Positions 37,087 to 45,630 of a stretch of DNA of 64,000 nt are shown one piece after another. The DNA lies in assembly GCF_003449035.1 (NCBI RefSeq), contig NZ_QRGB01000001.1, positions 806,001-870,000 of the forward strand, in the 5' to 3' direction. Positions within the stretch are counted from its first letter, which is position 1. Each line of letters begins with the position of its first letter. The stretch is from Pedobacter indicus (GTDB taxonomy: Bacteria > Bacteroidota > Bacteroidia > Sphingobacteriales > Sphingobacteriaceae). Both the position numbers and the translations under genes were made by a program. The notes beneath the pieces are model-generated. The model saw only the letters and a program-made list of their open reading frames with translations. It did no database searches and had not been told where the DNA came from.

Positions 37087-37116
37087 AACCCGTACAAATG
37101 GCCATTTGTACGGGTT
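37087..37116. repeat. 30-bp perfect palindrome
   Basis: Arms AACCCGTACAAATGG and CCATTTGTACGGGTT meet with no spacer. It lies 49 bases after the GNAT-like gene and overlaps the first of four phased ACGGG repeats. There is no T-run, so it is a poor intrinsic terminator; a protein-binding site or a transposon-type repeat is possible. Confidence 0.85.
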
Positions 37117-37153
37117 GGCAACGGGAGCACTACGGGTTCAGAACGGGAACAGG
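37110..37153. repeat. Four ACGGG repeats with an exact 11-bp period
   Basis: ACGGG occurs at 37110, 37121, 37132 and 37143, each starting an 11-base unit (ACGGGTTGGCA, ACGGGAGCACT, ACGGGTTCAGA, ACGGGAACAGG). A fifth ACGGG is at 37210. The spacing is one helical turn, as expected for a protein binding along one face of the DNA. Found between the GNAT-like gene and the oxidoreductase gene. Confidence 0.8.
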
Positions 37154-37275
37154 TAGTACAAGTTCTTATCCGGTTAACAATCAAAAATTACCATTATTTA
37201 AAATGTGAAACGGGTTAATTGAATAAGATTGTATATATTTAGCTGAATAAAATTCAAAGAATAAAAAGGATAATA

Positions 37276-38445
37276 ATGAAGAGAAAATTAAGAATGGGTA
37301 TGGTTGGTGGAGGAAAAGATGCCTTCATCGGTTCTGTACACCGCATAGCTGCCTACATGGATGGCTTGGTTGAACTTGTTTGCGGATCGTTTAGTATTGA
37401 CTCTCAGATTAGTAAGGAATCTGGAGAGGCTCTTTTCGTGGCGCCCGATCGCGTTTACAAAGACTATAAGGAAATGATTGAGAAAGAAAGCCAGCTGCCT
37501 GAAGATGTACGGATGGATTTTCTAACCATTGTCACGCCAAACTTTATTCACTTTGCTCCGGCTAAGATGGCTCTGGAGCATGGCTTCAATGTTGTTATAG
37601 AAAAACCCATGACTTTTTCTACCGAAGAAGCTCTTGAGTTGCAGGAGATCGTAAAACGGACCGGTTTGACCCTTGCATTAACGCATACCTACAGCGGTTA
37701 TCCTATGGTTAAGCAGGCAAAAGCCATGGTTGCTAACGGAGAATTAGGGAAAGTAAGAAAAATTATCGTTGAATACCCACAGGGTTGGTTGAGCCGGTTA
37801 TCAGAACGTGAAGGGAATGCAGGTGCTGCCTGGAGAACCGATCCGAAAAAATCAGGTAAAAGCGGCGCGATGGGAGATATCGGTACGCACGCGGCACATC
37901 TTGCGGAATATGTATCCGGATTAAAAATCAGCGAGCTTTGCGCCGATCTTTCGGTTGTTGTAGAAGGTAGACACTTAGATGATGATGGGAATGTACTTTT
38001 GCGCTTTAATAACGGGGCGAATGGTGTCCTTATTGCCTCACAAATTGCCGCCGGTGAGGAGAACGCGCTAACGCTACGTGTTTACGGTGAAAAAGGTGGG
38101 ATCGAGTGGAAGCAACATGATCCTAACAACTTGTACGTTAAACTACTTGACCGTCCTTTACAGGTATACCGCACAGGGAATGCCTATGAAGCGCCGTATA
38201 CGCTAAGTAGTTTTGCAACACACAATAGCCGTATTCCTGCTGGGCACCCAGAAGGTCTCTTAGAGGCTTTTGGTAATATTTACCGTAACTTCGCGCTGAC
38301 GGTTTCTGCTAAAATGAATGGTGAAAACCCAACACCAGAGATGTTAGATTTTCCGCAAGTAGCCGAAGGTGTGCGAGGAATGCAATTTGTAGATCGTGTG
38401 GTTGAAAGTAACGCAAGCTCTGACAAGTGGATTAAAGTAGATTAA
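37276..38445 (+). CDS. Gfo/Idh/MocA-family oxidoreductase
   Basis: A 389-residue NAD(P)-dependent oxidoreductase. The N-terminal Rossmann domain begins GMVGGGKDAFIGSVHRIAA; EKPMTFSTEEALEL (about 112-125) carries the conserved Glu-Lys-Pro, and the C-terminal domain contains the likely catalytic histidine region GDIGTHAAHLAEYVSG (about 200-215). Members oxidise or reduce sugars and cyclitols; the substrate here is unknown. A -7-like TATATTTA lies about 40 bases before the ATG, and the phased ACGGG repeats lie 120-165 bases upstream, so they could regulate it. Confidence 0.92.
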   Translation: MKRKLRMGMVGGGKDAFIGSVHRIAAYMDGLVELVCGSFSIDSQISKESGEALFVAPDRVYKDYKEMIEKESQLPEDVRMDFLTIVTPNFIHFAPAKMALEHGFNVVIEKPMTFSTEEALELQEIVKRTGLTLALTHTYSGYPMVKQAKAMVANGELGKVRKIIVEYPQGWLSRLSEREGNAGAAWRTDPKKSGKSGAMGDIGTHAAHLAEYVSGLKISELCADLSVVVEGRHLDDDGNVLLRFNNGANGVLIASQIAAGEENALTLRVYGEKGGIEWKQHDPNNLYVKLLDRPLQVYRTGNAYEAPYTLSSFATHNSRIPAGHPEGLLEAFGNIYRNFALTVSAKMNGENPTPEMLDFPQVAEGVRGMQFVDRVVESNASSDKWIKVD

Positions 38446-38467
38446 ACATGATAATTTAGATGTAGGT

Positions 38468-39391
38468 TTGGTCTATAAAGATTTCGAACTTATTACAATT
38501 CTTGGCCCGACAGCTTCAGGGAAAACTTCCCTGGCTGTCGCTTTGGCAAAAGAAATCGATGGTGAAATTATCAGTGCCGATTCCAGACAGATTTATCGAG
38601 GAATGGATATTGGTACCGGGAAGGATCTGAGCGAATATGGTGATATCTCTTATCACCTCATTGATATTCTGAATGCCGGTGAAATCTATGGCGTTGGTCA
38701 GTTTCAAAAAGACTTCAATCGTGCCTTCGAGGATATAAAATCCCGCGAAAAAATCCCCATTCTGTGTGGAGGAACCGGTCTCTACATACAATCTGTTTTA
38801 CAAAATTTCGAATTCACGAGTGTGCCCCGTAACCCTGAATTACGAGAAGCGATTGAAGGGAAGACGATTGATGAACTTAGGAAAGATTTTAGAAACATGC
38901 CACTGCATGATTCCTTTGACGCAGATACCAGTACACATAAGCGTCTAGTACGGGCAATTGAAATTGCCAAGTGGCTGGAGAGTAATAGGCTGGAAAAAAA
39001 TGTCGCGAAACCACCAAAGTCACTGACATTCGGCATTCAGCCCGCTCTTGATGTCCGGAGAGCCAATATATCGGCCAGATTAAAATCCCGTTTCGATGGA
39101 GGGTTGATCGACGAGGTAGAGCAATTGATGAAAAAAGGTGTTTCCGAGGAAATGCTGATTTTTTACGGACTTGAATACAAATTTATCACTCAATATCTAC
39201 AGGGCATGTTTGACTATGAAACCTGTTTTCAGCGCCTGGAGATTGCGATCCATCAATTTGCTAAAAGGCAAATGACCTATTTTAGGAAAATGGAGAAAGA
39301 TGGACTAGCAATTCATTGGCTTACTGAAGACGGTCTTGAAGAACGATTGGCATATATCAAAGCATTTTTTCCTGCCAAATTCGTACCTTAG
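38468..39391 (+). CDS. miaA: tRNA dimethylallyltransferase MiaA
   Basis: A 307-residue enzyme that adds a dimethylallyl group to A37 of tRNAs reading UNN codons. It has the P-loop GPTASGKT (about 13-20), ADSRQIYRGMDIGTGK (about 38-53), ILCGGTGLYIQSVL and the C-terminal FAKRQMTYFRK. The only workable start is TTG at 38468, since no ATG precedes the P-loop in frame. TAGGTTTG, an exact -7 match, overlaps this TTG, which is discussed as a finding. It is seven bases from mutL, a common pairing. Confidence 0.94.
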   Translation: MVYKDFELITILGPTASGKTSLAVALAKEIDGEIISADSRQIYRGMDIGTGKDLSEYGDISYHLIDILNAGEIYGVGQFQKDFNRAFEDIKSREKIPILCGGTGLYIQSVLQNFEFTSVPRNPELREAIEGKTIDELRKDFRNMPLHDSFDADTSTHKRLVRAIEIAKWLESNRLEKNVAKPPKSLTFGIQPALDVRRANISARLKSRFDGGLIDEVEQLMKKGVSEEMLIFYGLEYKFITQYLQGMFDYETCFQRLEIAIHQFAKRQMTYFRKMEKDGLAIHWLTEDGLEERLAYIKAFFPAKFVP

Positions 39392-39397
39392 CAGCGT

Positions 39398-41263
39398 ATG
39401 TCTGATATAATAAATCTGCTACCAGATTCGGTAGCAAACCAGATAGCAGCAGGAGAAGTTGTCCAAAGGCCAGCTTCAGCAGTAAAGGAGCTATTAGAAA
39501 ATTCGATCGACGCGGGAGCAGACAAAATTCAACTCATCGTAAAAGATGCTGGAAAGTCATTAATACAAGTTATTGACAACGGGTGCGGAATGAGTATTAC
39601 CGATGCCAGATTGTGTTTTGAGCGTCATGCCACGTCAAAGATCAGGCAAGCAGAAGATTTATTTTCAATTCGTACCATGGGCTTTCGAGGGGAGGCAATG
39701 GCCTCGATCGCAGCGATATCACAGATTGAATTGAAAACCCGAAGACACGAAGATGATTTGGGGACTTGCCTCGAAATTGAAGGCTCCAACGTCGTAAATC
39801 AAGAGCCTGTAGCTACTCCCGCCGGCACGTCCATCAGTGTTAAAAATCTATTCTATAATATTCCGGCGCGAAGAAACTTTTTAAAGAGTAACCCAGTTGA
39901 GCTAAAGCATATAATCGAAGAGTTTCAACGCTTGGCTTTGGCACATTCCAAGATATTTTTCAGTTTACATCATGACGGTAACGAACTGTTTCACCTTCCG
40001 GCATCCGGACTTAAGCAGCGTCTGGTGCATCTTTTCGGAAACTCGTATAACCAGCGTCTGGTTCCGGTAGAAGAAGAAACAACCATTATTCGTATACAGG
40101 GTTTTGTCGGTAAACCTGAATTTGCCAAAAAAACACGTGGTGAACAGTATTTTTTTGTGAATAAGCGGTTCATTAAAGACCCCTATTTAAATCATGCAGT
40201 GATAGGGGCTTATGAAGGCTTGCTTTCATCGGAAACCTTTCCGCTCTATGTGTTATTTATCGAAATTGATCCTGCGAAGATTGATATCAACGTTCATCCG
40301 ACAAAAACAGAGATCAAGTATCAGGATGATCGATCAATTTATGCTATTGTTCGTTCGGCAATCAAACGTTCCTTAGGTCAGTATAACATTACACCTTCAT
40401 TAGATTTTAATCAGGAAACAGCTTTTAGTCAGATGATTACTCAAAAGCCGATCGATGAGATCGTGGAGCCATCTATCAATTTTAATCCTTCCTTTAACCC
40501 CTTTGATACAGAGGACACTAAAGAAAGAAAGGACAAAGCTGATGGCGGGGGACAGAGGGCGGCTAATCACGGTTCCTATAAGGCAGCTATACCTCAAAAC
40601 TGGGAATCGCTTTATGAAGTGACCGAAAAGGTAAAAGTGAATCAATTGAATCTTCATGACGATTCAGAAATGCAAACCGAGAAGCAGGCAACTAAGCAGA
40701 TTTTTCAGATCCATAACCGGTTTATTATTTCACAAATAAAATCGGGTTTTATTGTTATAGAGCAGCAGGCAGCTCACGAGCGTGTCTTATTTGAACGTTT
40801 TATGCGTCAACTTGAGGATCGGCAAGGAGCAAGTCAGCAAAGTCTGTTTCCGCAAACAGTGACACTCAATCAAGCTGATTTCGAGCTGGCTCAGGAACTC
40901 CTACCGCATATCGAAGCCTTAGGGTTTCAAATCAGACCATTTGGAAAGACCGCGTTTGTAGTTGAAGGGATACCAGCAGATATTGGTCCCAGTCTTCAAG
41001 AAACGCAGGTTATCGAACAGTTATTGGAAACATATAAGAATTATCAAGCGGTTGACCGGATCACGAAGCGAGAAAGTGTAGCTCGTAGTTTAGCCAGAAA
41101 TGCGGCAATTAAAAGTGGAACGCGACTGGATCAAGAAGCAATGACTGATCTTATTGATCAGCTTTTTGCATGTGAGAGCCCCAACGTATCATTGAGCAAT
41201 AAGCCTATAATTATTACTTTTACTATCGGAGAACTTTTAACGAAGTTTGGAAAATTAAGTTAA
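39398..41263 (+). CDS. mutL: DNA mismatch repair protein MutL
   Basis: A 621-residue protein. The N-terminal GHKL ATPase has IAAGEVVQRPASAVKELLENSIDAGA (16-41), DNGCGM (60-65) and TMGFRGEAMASIAAI (93-107). The C-terminal dimerisation/endonuclease domain has EQQAAHERVLFER (455-467), a variant of the metal-binding DQHAxxERxxxE motif with Glu and Gln replacing Asp and His. The linker (about 335-430) is low complexity. It overlaps no neighbour and precedes the first rhomboid gene by five bases. Confidence 0.96.
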   Translation: MSDIINLLPDSVANQIAAGEVVQRPASAVKELLENSIDAGADKIQLIVKDAGKSLIQVIDNGCGMSITDARLCFERHATSKIRQAEDLFSIRTMGFRGEAMASIAAISQIELKTRRHEDDLGTCLEIEGSNVVNQEPVATPAGTSISVKNLFYNIPARRNFLKSNPVELKHIIEEFQRLALAHSKIFFSLHHDGNELFHLPASGLKQRLVHLFGNSYNQRLVPVEEETTIIRIQGFVGKPEFAKKTRGEQYFFVNKRFIKDPYLNHAVIGAYEGLLSSETFPLYVLFIEIDPAKIDINVHPTKTEIKYQDDRSIYAIVRSAIKRSLGQYNITPSLDFNQETAFSQMITQKPIDEIVEPSINFNPSFNPFDTEDTKERKDKADGGGQRAANHGSYKAAIPQNWESLYEVTEKVKVNQLNLHDDSEMQTEKQATKQIFQIHNRFIISQIKSGFIVIEQQAAHERVLFERFMRQLEDRQGASQQSLFPQTVTLNQADFELAQELLPHIEALGFQIRPFGKTAFVVEGIPADIGPSLQETQVIEQLLETYKNYQAVDRITKRESVARSLARNAAIKSGTRLDQEAMTDLIDQLFACESPNVSLSNKPIIITFTIGELLTKFGKLS

Positions 41264-41268
41264 AACGC

Positions 41269-42003
41269 ATGTTTACAAATTCAACCTCGCCTTTTGGCGC
41301 TATATCTCCAGTTGTTAAAAACCTGTTGGTTTTTAATTTAATCGGTTTTGTTGGCTCAATGATTTTTGACCAGGCAAATCGGCTTTTCGGAGTTTACTAC
41401 CCCGACTCATCGATGTTCCACTGGTGGCAAATTATTACCTATATGTTTATGCATGGCGGTTTTGCGCACCTCTTTTTCAATATGTTCGCGCTCTTTATGT
41501 TTGGTCCCATTATCGAGCAGATCCTCGGAGCTAAGCGATTTATCAATTTTTATCTAATTACCGGGTTGGGCGCATTGGCGTTACAATTTTTTGTACAAGG
41601 AATAGAAGTGTATCAAATTGTCGGTACCCCCTTTGCTGAAGGTTATTTTAATTATGACCCAGTTTCGGGTATGATCTCCAGCAACTACCCGGGTATGACG
41701 AGTGAAGAACTGCAAACTGTGGCAGGCATATATCATATACCGATGGTTGGAGCTTCCGGTGCTATTTTTGGTCTTTTGGTGGCGTTTGGGTATCTTTTTC
41801 CAAACACTTCGCTCTATTTGATGTTTATTCCTGTACCCGTTAAGGCGAAGTATTTTATTCCCATTTATATTTTAATAGAACTTTTCCTTGGGGTATCACG
41901 GTTTGCCGGTGACTCTGTTGCTCACTTTGCTCATCTAGGCGGAGCCTTATTCGGCTTTATTCTTTTAAAGGCGTGGGGCATCGGTAAAACCCAACTGTGG
42001 TAG
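41269..42003 (+). CDS. Rhomboid-family intramembrane serine protease
   Basis: A 244-residue polytopic protein with about six hydrophobic segments. The catalytic serine is in GASGAIFG (Ser163), the histidine in AHFAHLGGALFGF (His222), and the supporting HGGFAHLFFNMFALFMFG (62-79) carries the conserved HxxxN. Rhomboids cleave membrane proteins within the bilayer. It follows mutL by five bases and is followed by a second, more divergent rhomboid, an arrangement I recall as common in Bacteroidota. Substrate unknown. Confidence 0.93.
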   Translation: MFTNSTSPFGAISPVVKNLLVFNLIGFVGSMIFDQANRLFGVYYPDSSMFHWWQIITYMFMHGGFAHLFFNMFALFMFGPIIEQILGAKRFINFYLITGLGALALQFFVQGIEVYQIVGTPFAEGYFNYDPVSGMISSNYPGMTSEELQTVAGIYHIPMVGASGAIFGLLVAFGYLFPNTSLYLMFIPVPVKAKYFIPIYILIELFLGVSRFAGDSVAHFAHLGGALFGFILLKAWGIGKTQLW

Positions 42004-42083
42004 AGAAGATTTAATTTGTTTATTGGATAAACGATTTGTAAATTCAACATGCAGAATTTTAATTGATTATTTGGTCAATATCG

Positions 42084-42962
42084 ATGAGAAACTCAATTTT
42101 AAGCGATCTTAAGTATAAGGTTTTTAAATCCGGAAACCCGTTATATCTGTTTATTGCTATCAATGTCGGGGTTTTCTTATTCCTTAATTTTTTATTGCTG
42201 TTTGAATTTCTTTTTTCCTATCAGGGAGTCGTTAGCGGACCCGTTCGGGAGCAGATAATCATGCCTGCCGATCCGATATTATTTATTTTAAAACCCTGGA
42301 CTCTTTTTACGTATATGTTCACACAGCAGGAATTTTTTCACCTGTTGTTCAATATGCTATGGTTATTCTGGCTTGGGCAGATTTTTCTCGATTTTCTTAA
42401 CAGCAGGCAATTTATATTCACCTATATCTGTGGCGGCTTGGCTGGAGGGCTGATTTTTCTTTTATTGTATAATTTCATACCCGTGTTTAGCAACGAAGCA
42501 CAGTTCTCCTTTTTGTTGGGGGCTTCAGCATCGGTGAGTGCTATCGTTGTGGGTACCGCCACTTTACTACCTGACTATACGATCCGAATGTTATTCTTCG
42601 GTAATGTTAAACTGAAGTATCTTGCATTAGTGTTTATAGTGCTAGACCTTATTGGTATTGCCGGTGCAAATCCAGGCGGAAGTCTTTCTCACTTAGGAGG
42701 CGCTTTGTTTGGTTTCTTATATGTTCGAGGCTTGCAAAGGGGGAGTGATTGGAGCAGGGCATTTGCAAAGAAAAGAAGAAAAAAACCGATTATGCGCGTT
42801 GTGCCTAAAGAAGAGACACCTCCTAACAAGCCGGCGCACCGCGTTCCGGATCAAGAATACATTGATACAATCCTTGATAAAATCTCTCAATACGGTTACG
42901 ATAAGCTAACAAAAGAGGAAAAAGAAGCACTTTTTAAAGCCAGTAAGCAGGATCAAAATTAG
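42084..42962 (+). CDS. Second rhomboid-family protein, divergent active site
   Basis: About 292 residues, with six hydrophobic segments and a soluble basic C-terminal tail (about 225-292). QQEFFHLLFNMLWLFWLGQIF matches the HxxxN region; the serine motif reads LLGASASVSAIVVG, with Ala where the usual GxSG has its second Gly; SHLGGALFGFL keeps the histidine. So the dyad seems present. I prefer ATG 42084 to a TTG seven codons earlier. It may be active or a pseudoprotease. The next gene starts five bases after its stop. Confidence 0.88.
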   Translation: MRNSILSDLKYKVFKSGNPLYLFIAINVGVFLFLNFLLLFEFLFSYQGVVSGPVREQIIMPADPILFILKPWTLFTYMFTQQEFFHLLFNMLWLFWLGQIFLDFLNSRQFIFTYICGGLAGGLIFLLLYNFIPVFSNEAQFSFLLGASASVSAIVVGTATLLPDYTIRMLFFGNVKLKYLALVFIVLDLIGIAGANPGGSLSHLGGALFGFLYVRGLQRGSDWSRAFAKKRRKKPIMRVVPKEETPPNKPAHRVPDQEYIDTILDKISQYGYDKLTKEEKEALFKASKQDQN

Positions 42963-42966
42963 CAAA

Positions 42967-44076
42967 ATGCGTTCTAGAAAGAAATCGTTAGGCTTTTTAA
43001 GCACTGTTATCCTCCTTTTCAATATCTTGGCAGTTGTTGCGCTCTTATTGAGCTACTTGGCGCCGATTGTTAAACCACAGACATTCTGGCCGATTGCTTT
43101 TTTGGGGATAGCCTACCCTGTGATTCTTGGTCTGAATCTCTTATTTGTCTTTTTCTGGCTGCTGAAAAAGCCCAAGATTGCACTATTATCAGTTTTCGCC
43201 ATCGGAATTGGATGGGGTGCGCTTAGCAAGAATATTGGGATAGGGCGGGCAGCTAAACATGAAGGTGAGATGGATACTTCTGCAATTCGTATTATGAGCT
43301 ATAATGTACAGATGTTTCAAGGTTTAAAAGAAGATGCAGCCAAAAGTCGGAAAGAAACAGTGAATATGATTGACAGTATCGCTCCGGATGTTTTGTGCGT
43401 GCAGGAATTCTATACTAGAGCGAAGGGGCCTAGCGATATGAAACAGCTTTTTGATGATAAGCTAAATTTTCAATATTCATATTTCATCCCTGCCGCAGAG
43501 AACGACTATGATGCATATGGAATTGCCATCTTTTCAAAATATCCTATCGTTAACTCGGGAAGCCTGAATGTGAATCAGCACGAGCGGATAGTAAACCGTA
43601 TCGTATATGCGGATATTAATAAATCCGGCAAAAATTTTCGTATCTACAATGTACACCTACAATCGATCGGATTTGACCAGCAGGATTATGACTATATCAA
43701 ACAAGGCCCTGGGGCCAGTCAGGACGATGTAGAGTCTACCAAGCGGATAGGCCGGCGATTGAAACATGCATACCTTAAGCGTAACGAACAGGTGGATATA
43801 CTTTATTCCCACATGAAAACAGCATCAATACCTTATGTTGTGGCTGGAGACTTTAACGATACACCCTTATCTTATTCGGTCAACAAGCTTGCTTCAGATA
43901 TGAGCAACGCGTTTGTCGAGAAAGGCAGGGGCTTAGGCGTCACTTATAATGGTGCTTTCCCGAATTTTCAGATAGATTACATTATGGCCAGCCAAGAATT
44001 CCAGGTTCAAAACTTTCATATTGTAGCCAAAAAGCTATCTGATCATTATCCTATCTGGAGCGATCTCCGGTTATAA
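42967..44076 (+). CDS. Endonuclease/exonuclease/phosphatase-family membrane protein
   Basis: A 369-residue protein with three hydrophobic segments near the N-terminus (about 10-90) and a DNase I-like domain: IRIMSYNVQMFQG (about 107-119), VLCVQEF, VAGDFNDTPLSY (metal/catalytic Asp-Asn) and SDHYPIWSDL at the end. The family includes nucleases, sphingomyelinases and inositol phosphatases; membrane anchorage points to a periplasmic phosphodiesterase or phosphatase. It probably belongs to the same transcript as the rhomboid genes. Confidence 0.9.
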   Translation: MRSRKKSLGFLSTVILLFNILAVVALLLSYLAPIVKPQTFWPIAFLGIAYPVILGLNLLFVFFWLLKKPKIALLSVFAIGIGWGALSKNIGIGRAAKHEGEMDTSAIRIMSYNVQMFQGLKEDAAKSRKETVNMIDSIAPDVLCVQEFYTRAKGPSDMKQLFDDKLNFQYSYFIPAAENDYDAYGIAIFSKYPIVNSGSLNVNQHERIVNRIVYADINKSGKNFRIYNVHLQSIGFDQQDYDYIKQGPGASQDDVESTKRIGRRLKHAYLKRNEQVDILYSHMKTASIPYVVAGDFNDTPLSYSVNKLASDMSNAFVEKGRGLGVTYNGAFPNFQIDYIMASQEFQVQNFHIVAKKLSDHYPIWSDLRL

Positions 44077-44130
44077 TCTTGTCGATCAAGCCGATTGTAT
44101 AAGCAAACTAATAAATTCAATTCTCTTTAG

Positions 44131-44138
44131 TAAATTCG
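44131..44138 (+). promoter_or_regulatory. -7-like element (TAAATTCG) abutting cysS
   Basis: One mismatch to TAnnTTTG, with four bases before the cysS ATG at 44143. The spacing equals that of the exact elements at several other start codons in this window. Confidence 0.4.
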
Positions 44139-44142
44139 CAAG

Positions 44143-45609
44143 ATGAAAGATGCACTTATCATTTACAATACGATTAGTCGAAAAAAGGAAAAGTTTGAAC
44201 CTTTGAACGCTCCATTTGTGGGTATGTATGTATGCGGTCCTACTGTTTACAGCGATGTGCATTTAGGGAATTGCCGAACTTTTGTTTCTTTCGATTTAAT
44301 CTATCGTTATTTATTGCATTTAGGGTACAAGGTGCGGTACGTAAGGAACATTACCGACGCCGGACATTTGGAAGGAGACCGTGACGAGGGAGATGATAAA
44401 TTCTCAAAAAAAGCAAGGTTGGAACAATTGGAACCCATGGAAATTGTACAACGCTATACGGTTGGTTTCCACGAGGTGCTAAATTTGTTCAATACGTTGC
44501 CACCCTCCATTGAGCCGACCGCAACAGGGCACATTATCGAACAGATTGAGATGATCAAGGAGATTATTGATAATGGTTACGCTTATGAAGTGGATGGTAC
44601 AGTATACTTTGATGTTGAAAAATATAGTAAAGAAAATAATTATACCATCCTGACAAACCGTAACCTGGAAGAGATGTTGAACAATACACGCGAGTTAGGC
44701 GGCCAGGATGAAAAAAAAGGCCGACTAGACTTTGCGTTGTGGATTAAAGCGAAACCCGAACATATCATGCGCTGGCCGTCGCCCTGGAGCATAGGTTTCC
44801 CCGGATGGCACATCGAGTGCTCGGCAATGAGTAGTAAATACCTTGGTGCACAATTCGATATTCATGGTGGCGGAATGGATCTGGCGGCTACACATCACAC
44901 AAATGAGATTGCGCAATCGCAAGCATGTAACCATACTAATCCAGCAAAATACTGGATGCATACCAATATGCTGACGGTCAACGGAGCGCGAATGTCCAAA
45001 TCAGCTGGCAATGGCTTCCTCCCACACGAATTGTTTACGGGAAACCATCCATTACTAGACAGGGGGTATTCTCCTATGGCGGTTCGTTTCTTTATGCTTC
45101 AGGCGCACTACCGCAGCACCTTAGATTTCTCGAATGAAGCGCTTGATGCGGCTGAAAAAGGATACAAGCGCCTCATGAACGCCATGATGCTCTTGGCGGA
45201 TCTACAAAGCAGTGATCAGCCCAATGGCGTTGATATCAAAAAGTTAAAACAACGTTGCTATGCCGCAATGAATGATGACTTCAACAGCCCGGTGCTTATC
45301 GCAGAGCTGTTCGAAGGAGTAAGGATCATCAATAGTGTTTTTGATGGCAAGGCATTTTTAAACGGCACACAAATTGAAGAGTTAAGGAATTTAATGAATG
45401 AATTTGTTTACAATGTCTTGGGACTAACGGATGATACAATAGATGCAAAAGAAGATCTTAAGCAGATAATGGAGGTCATCATCGAGTTAAGAAATGAAGC
45501 AAAGGCAAATAAGGACTATCTTAGCTCAGATCGTATACGGGACGGCTTGCAAAAAATAGGGATCCAACTGAAAGACAATAAAACAAAAACCCATTGGGTG
45601 AAAGCTTAA
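44143..45609 (+). CDS. cysS: Cysteinyl-tRNA synthetase
   Basis: A 488-residue class I aminoacyl-tRNA synthetase. It shows MYVCGPTVYSDVHLGNCRTF with zinc ligand Cys31 and the HIGH-type HLGN, RYVRNITDAGHLEGD, the second zinc region PGWHIECSAMSSKYLG with DIHGGGMDLAATHHTNEIAQSQA, and the KMSKS-type RMSKSAGN. The C-terminal helical anticodon-binding part is complete. It attaches cysteine to tRNA-Cys. No start ambiguity. Confidence 0.98.
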   Translation: MKDALIIYNTISRKKEKFEPLNAPFVGMYVCGPTVYSDVHLGNCRTFVSFDLIYRYLLHLGYKVRYVRNITDAGHLEGDRDEGDDKFSKKARLEQLEPMEIVQRYTVGFHEVLNLFNTLPPSIEPTATGHIIEQIEMIKEIIDNGYAYEVDGTVYFDVEKYSKENNYTILTNRNLEEMLNNTRELGGQDEKKGRLDFALWIKAKPEHIMRWPSPWSIGFPGWHIECSAMSSKYLGAQFDIHGGGMDLAATHHTNEIAQSQACNHTNPAKYWMHTNMLTVNGARMSKSAGNGFLPHELFTGNHPLLDRGYSPMAVRFFMLQAHYRSTLDFSNEALDAAEKGYKRLMNAMMLLADLQSSDQPNGVDIKKLKQRCYAAMNDDFNSPVLIAELFEGVRIINSVFDGKAFLNGTQIEELRNLMNEFVYNVLGLTDDTIDAKEDLKQIMEVIIELRNEAKANKDYLSSDRIRDGLQKIGIQLKDNKTKTHWVKA

Positions 45610-45630
45610 CATTTATCTAAATAAACAAAT

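Noticed and set aside
37110-37153. CRISPR array or integron-type repeat
   Set aside because: Only five bases are repeated, the period is 11 bp, and there are no spacers of CRISPR size and no cas or integrase genes.
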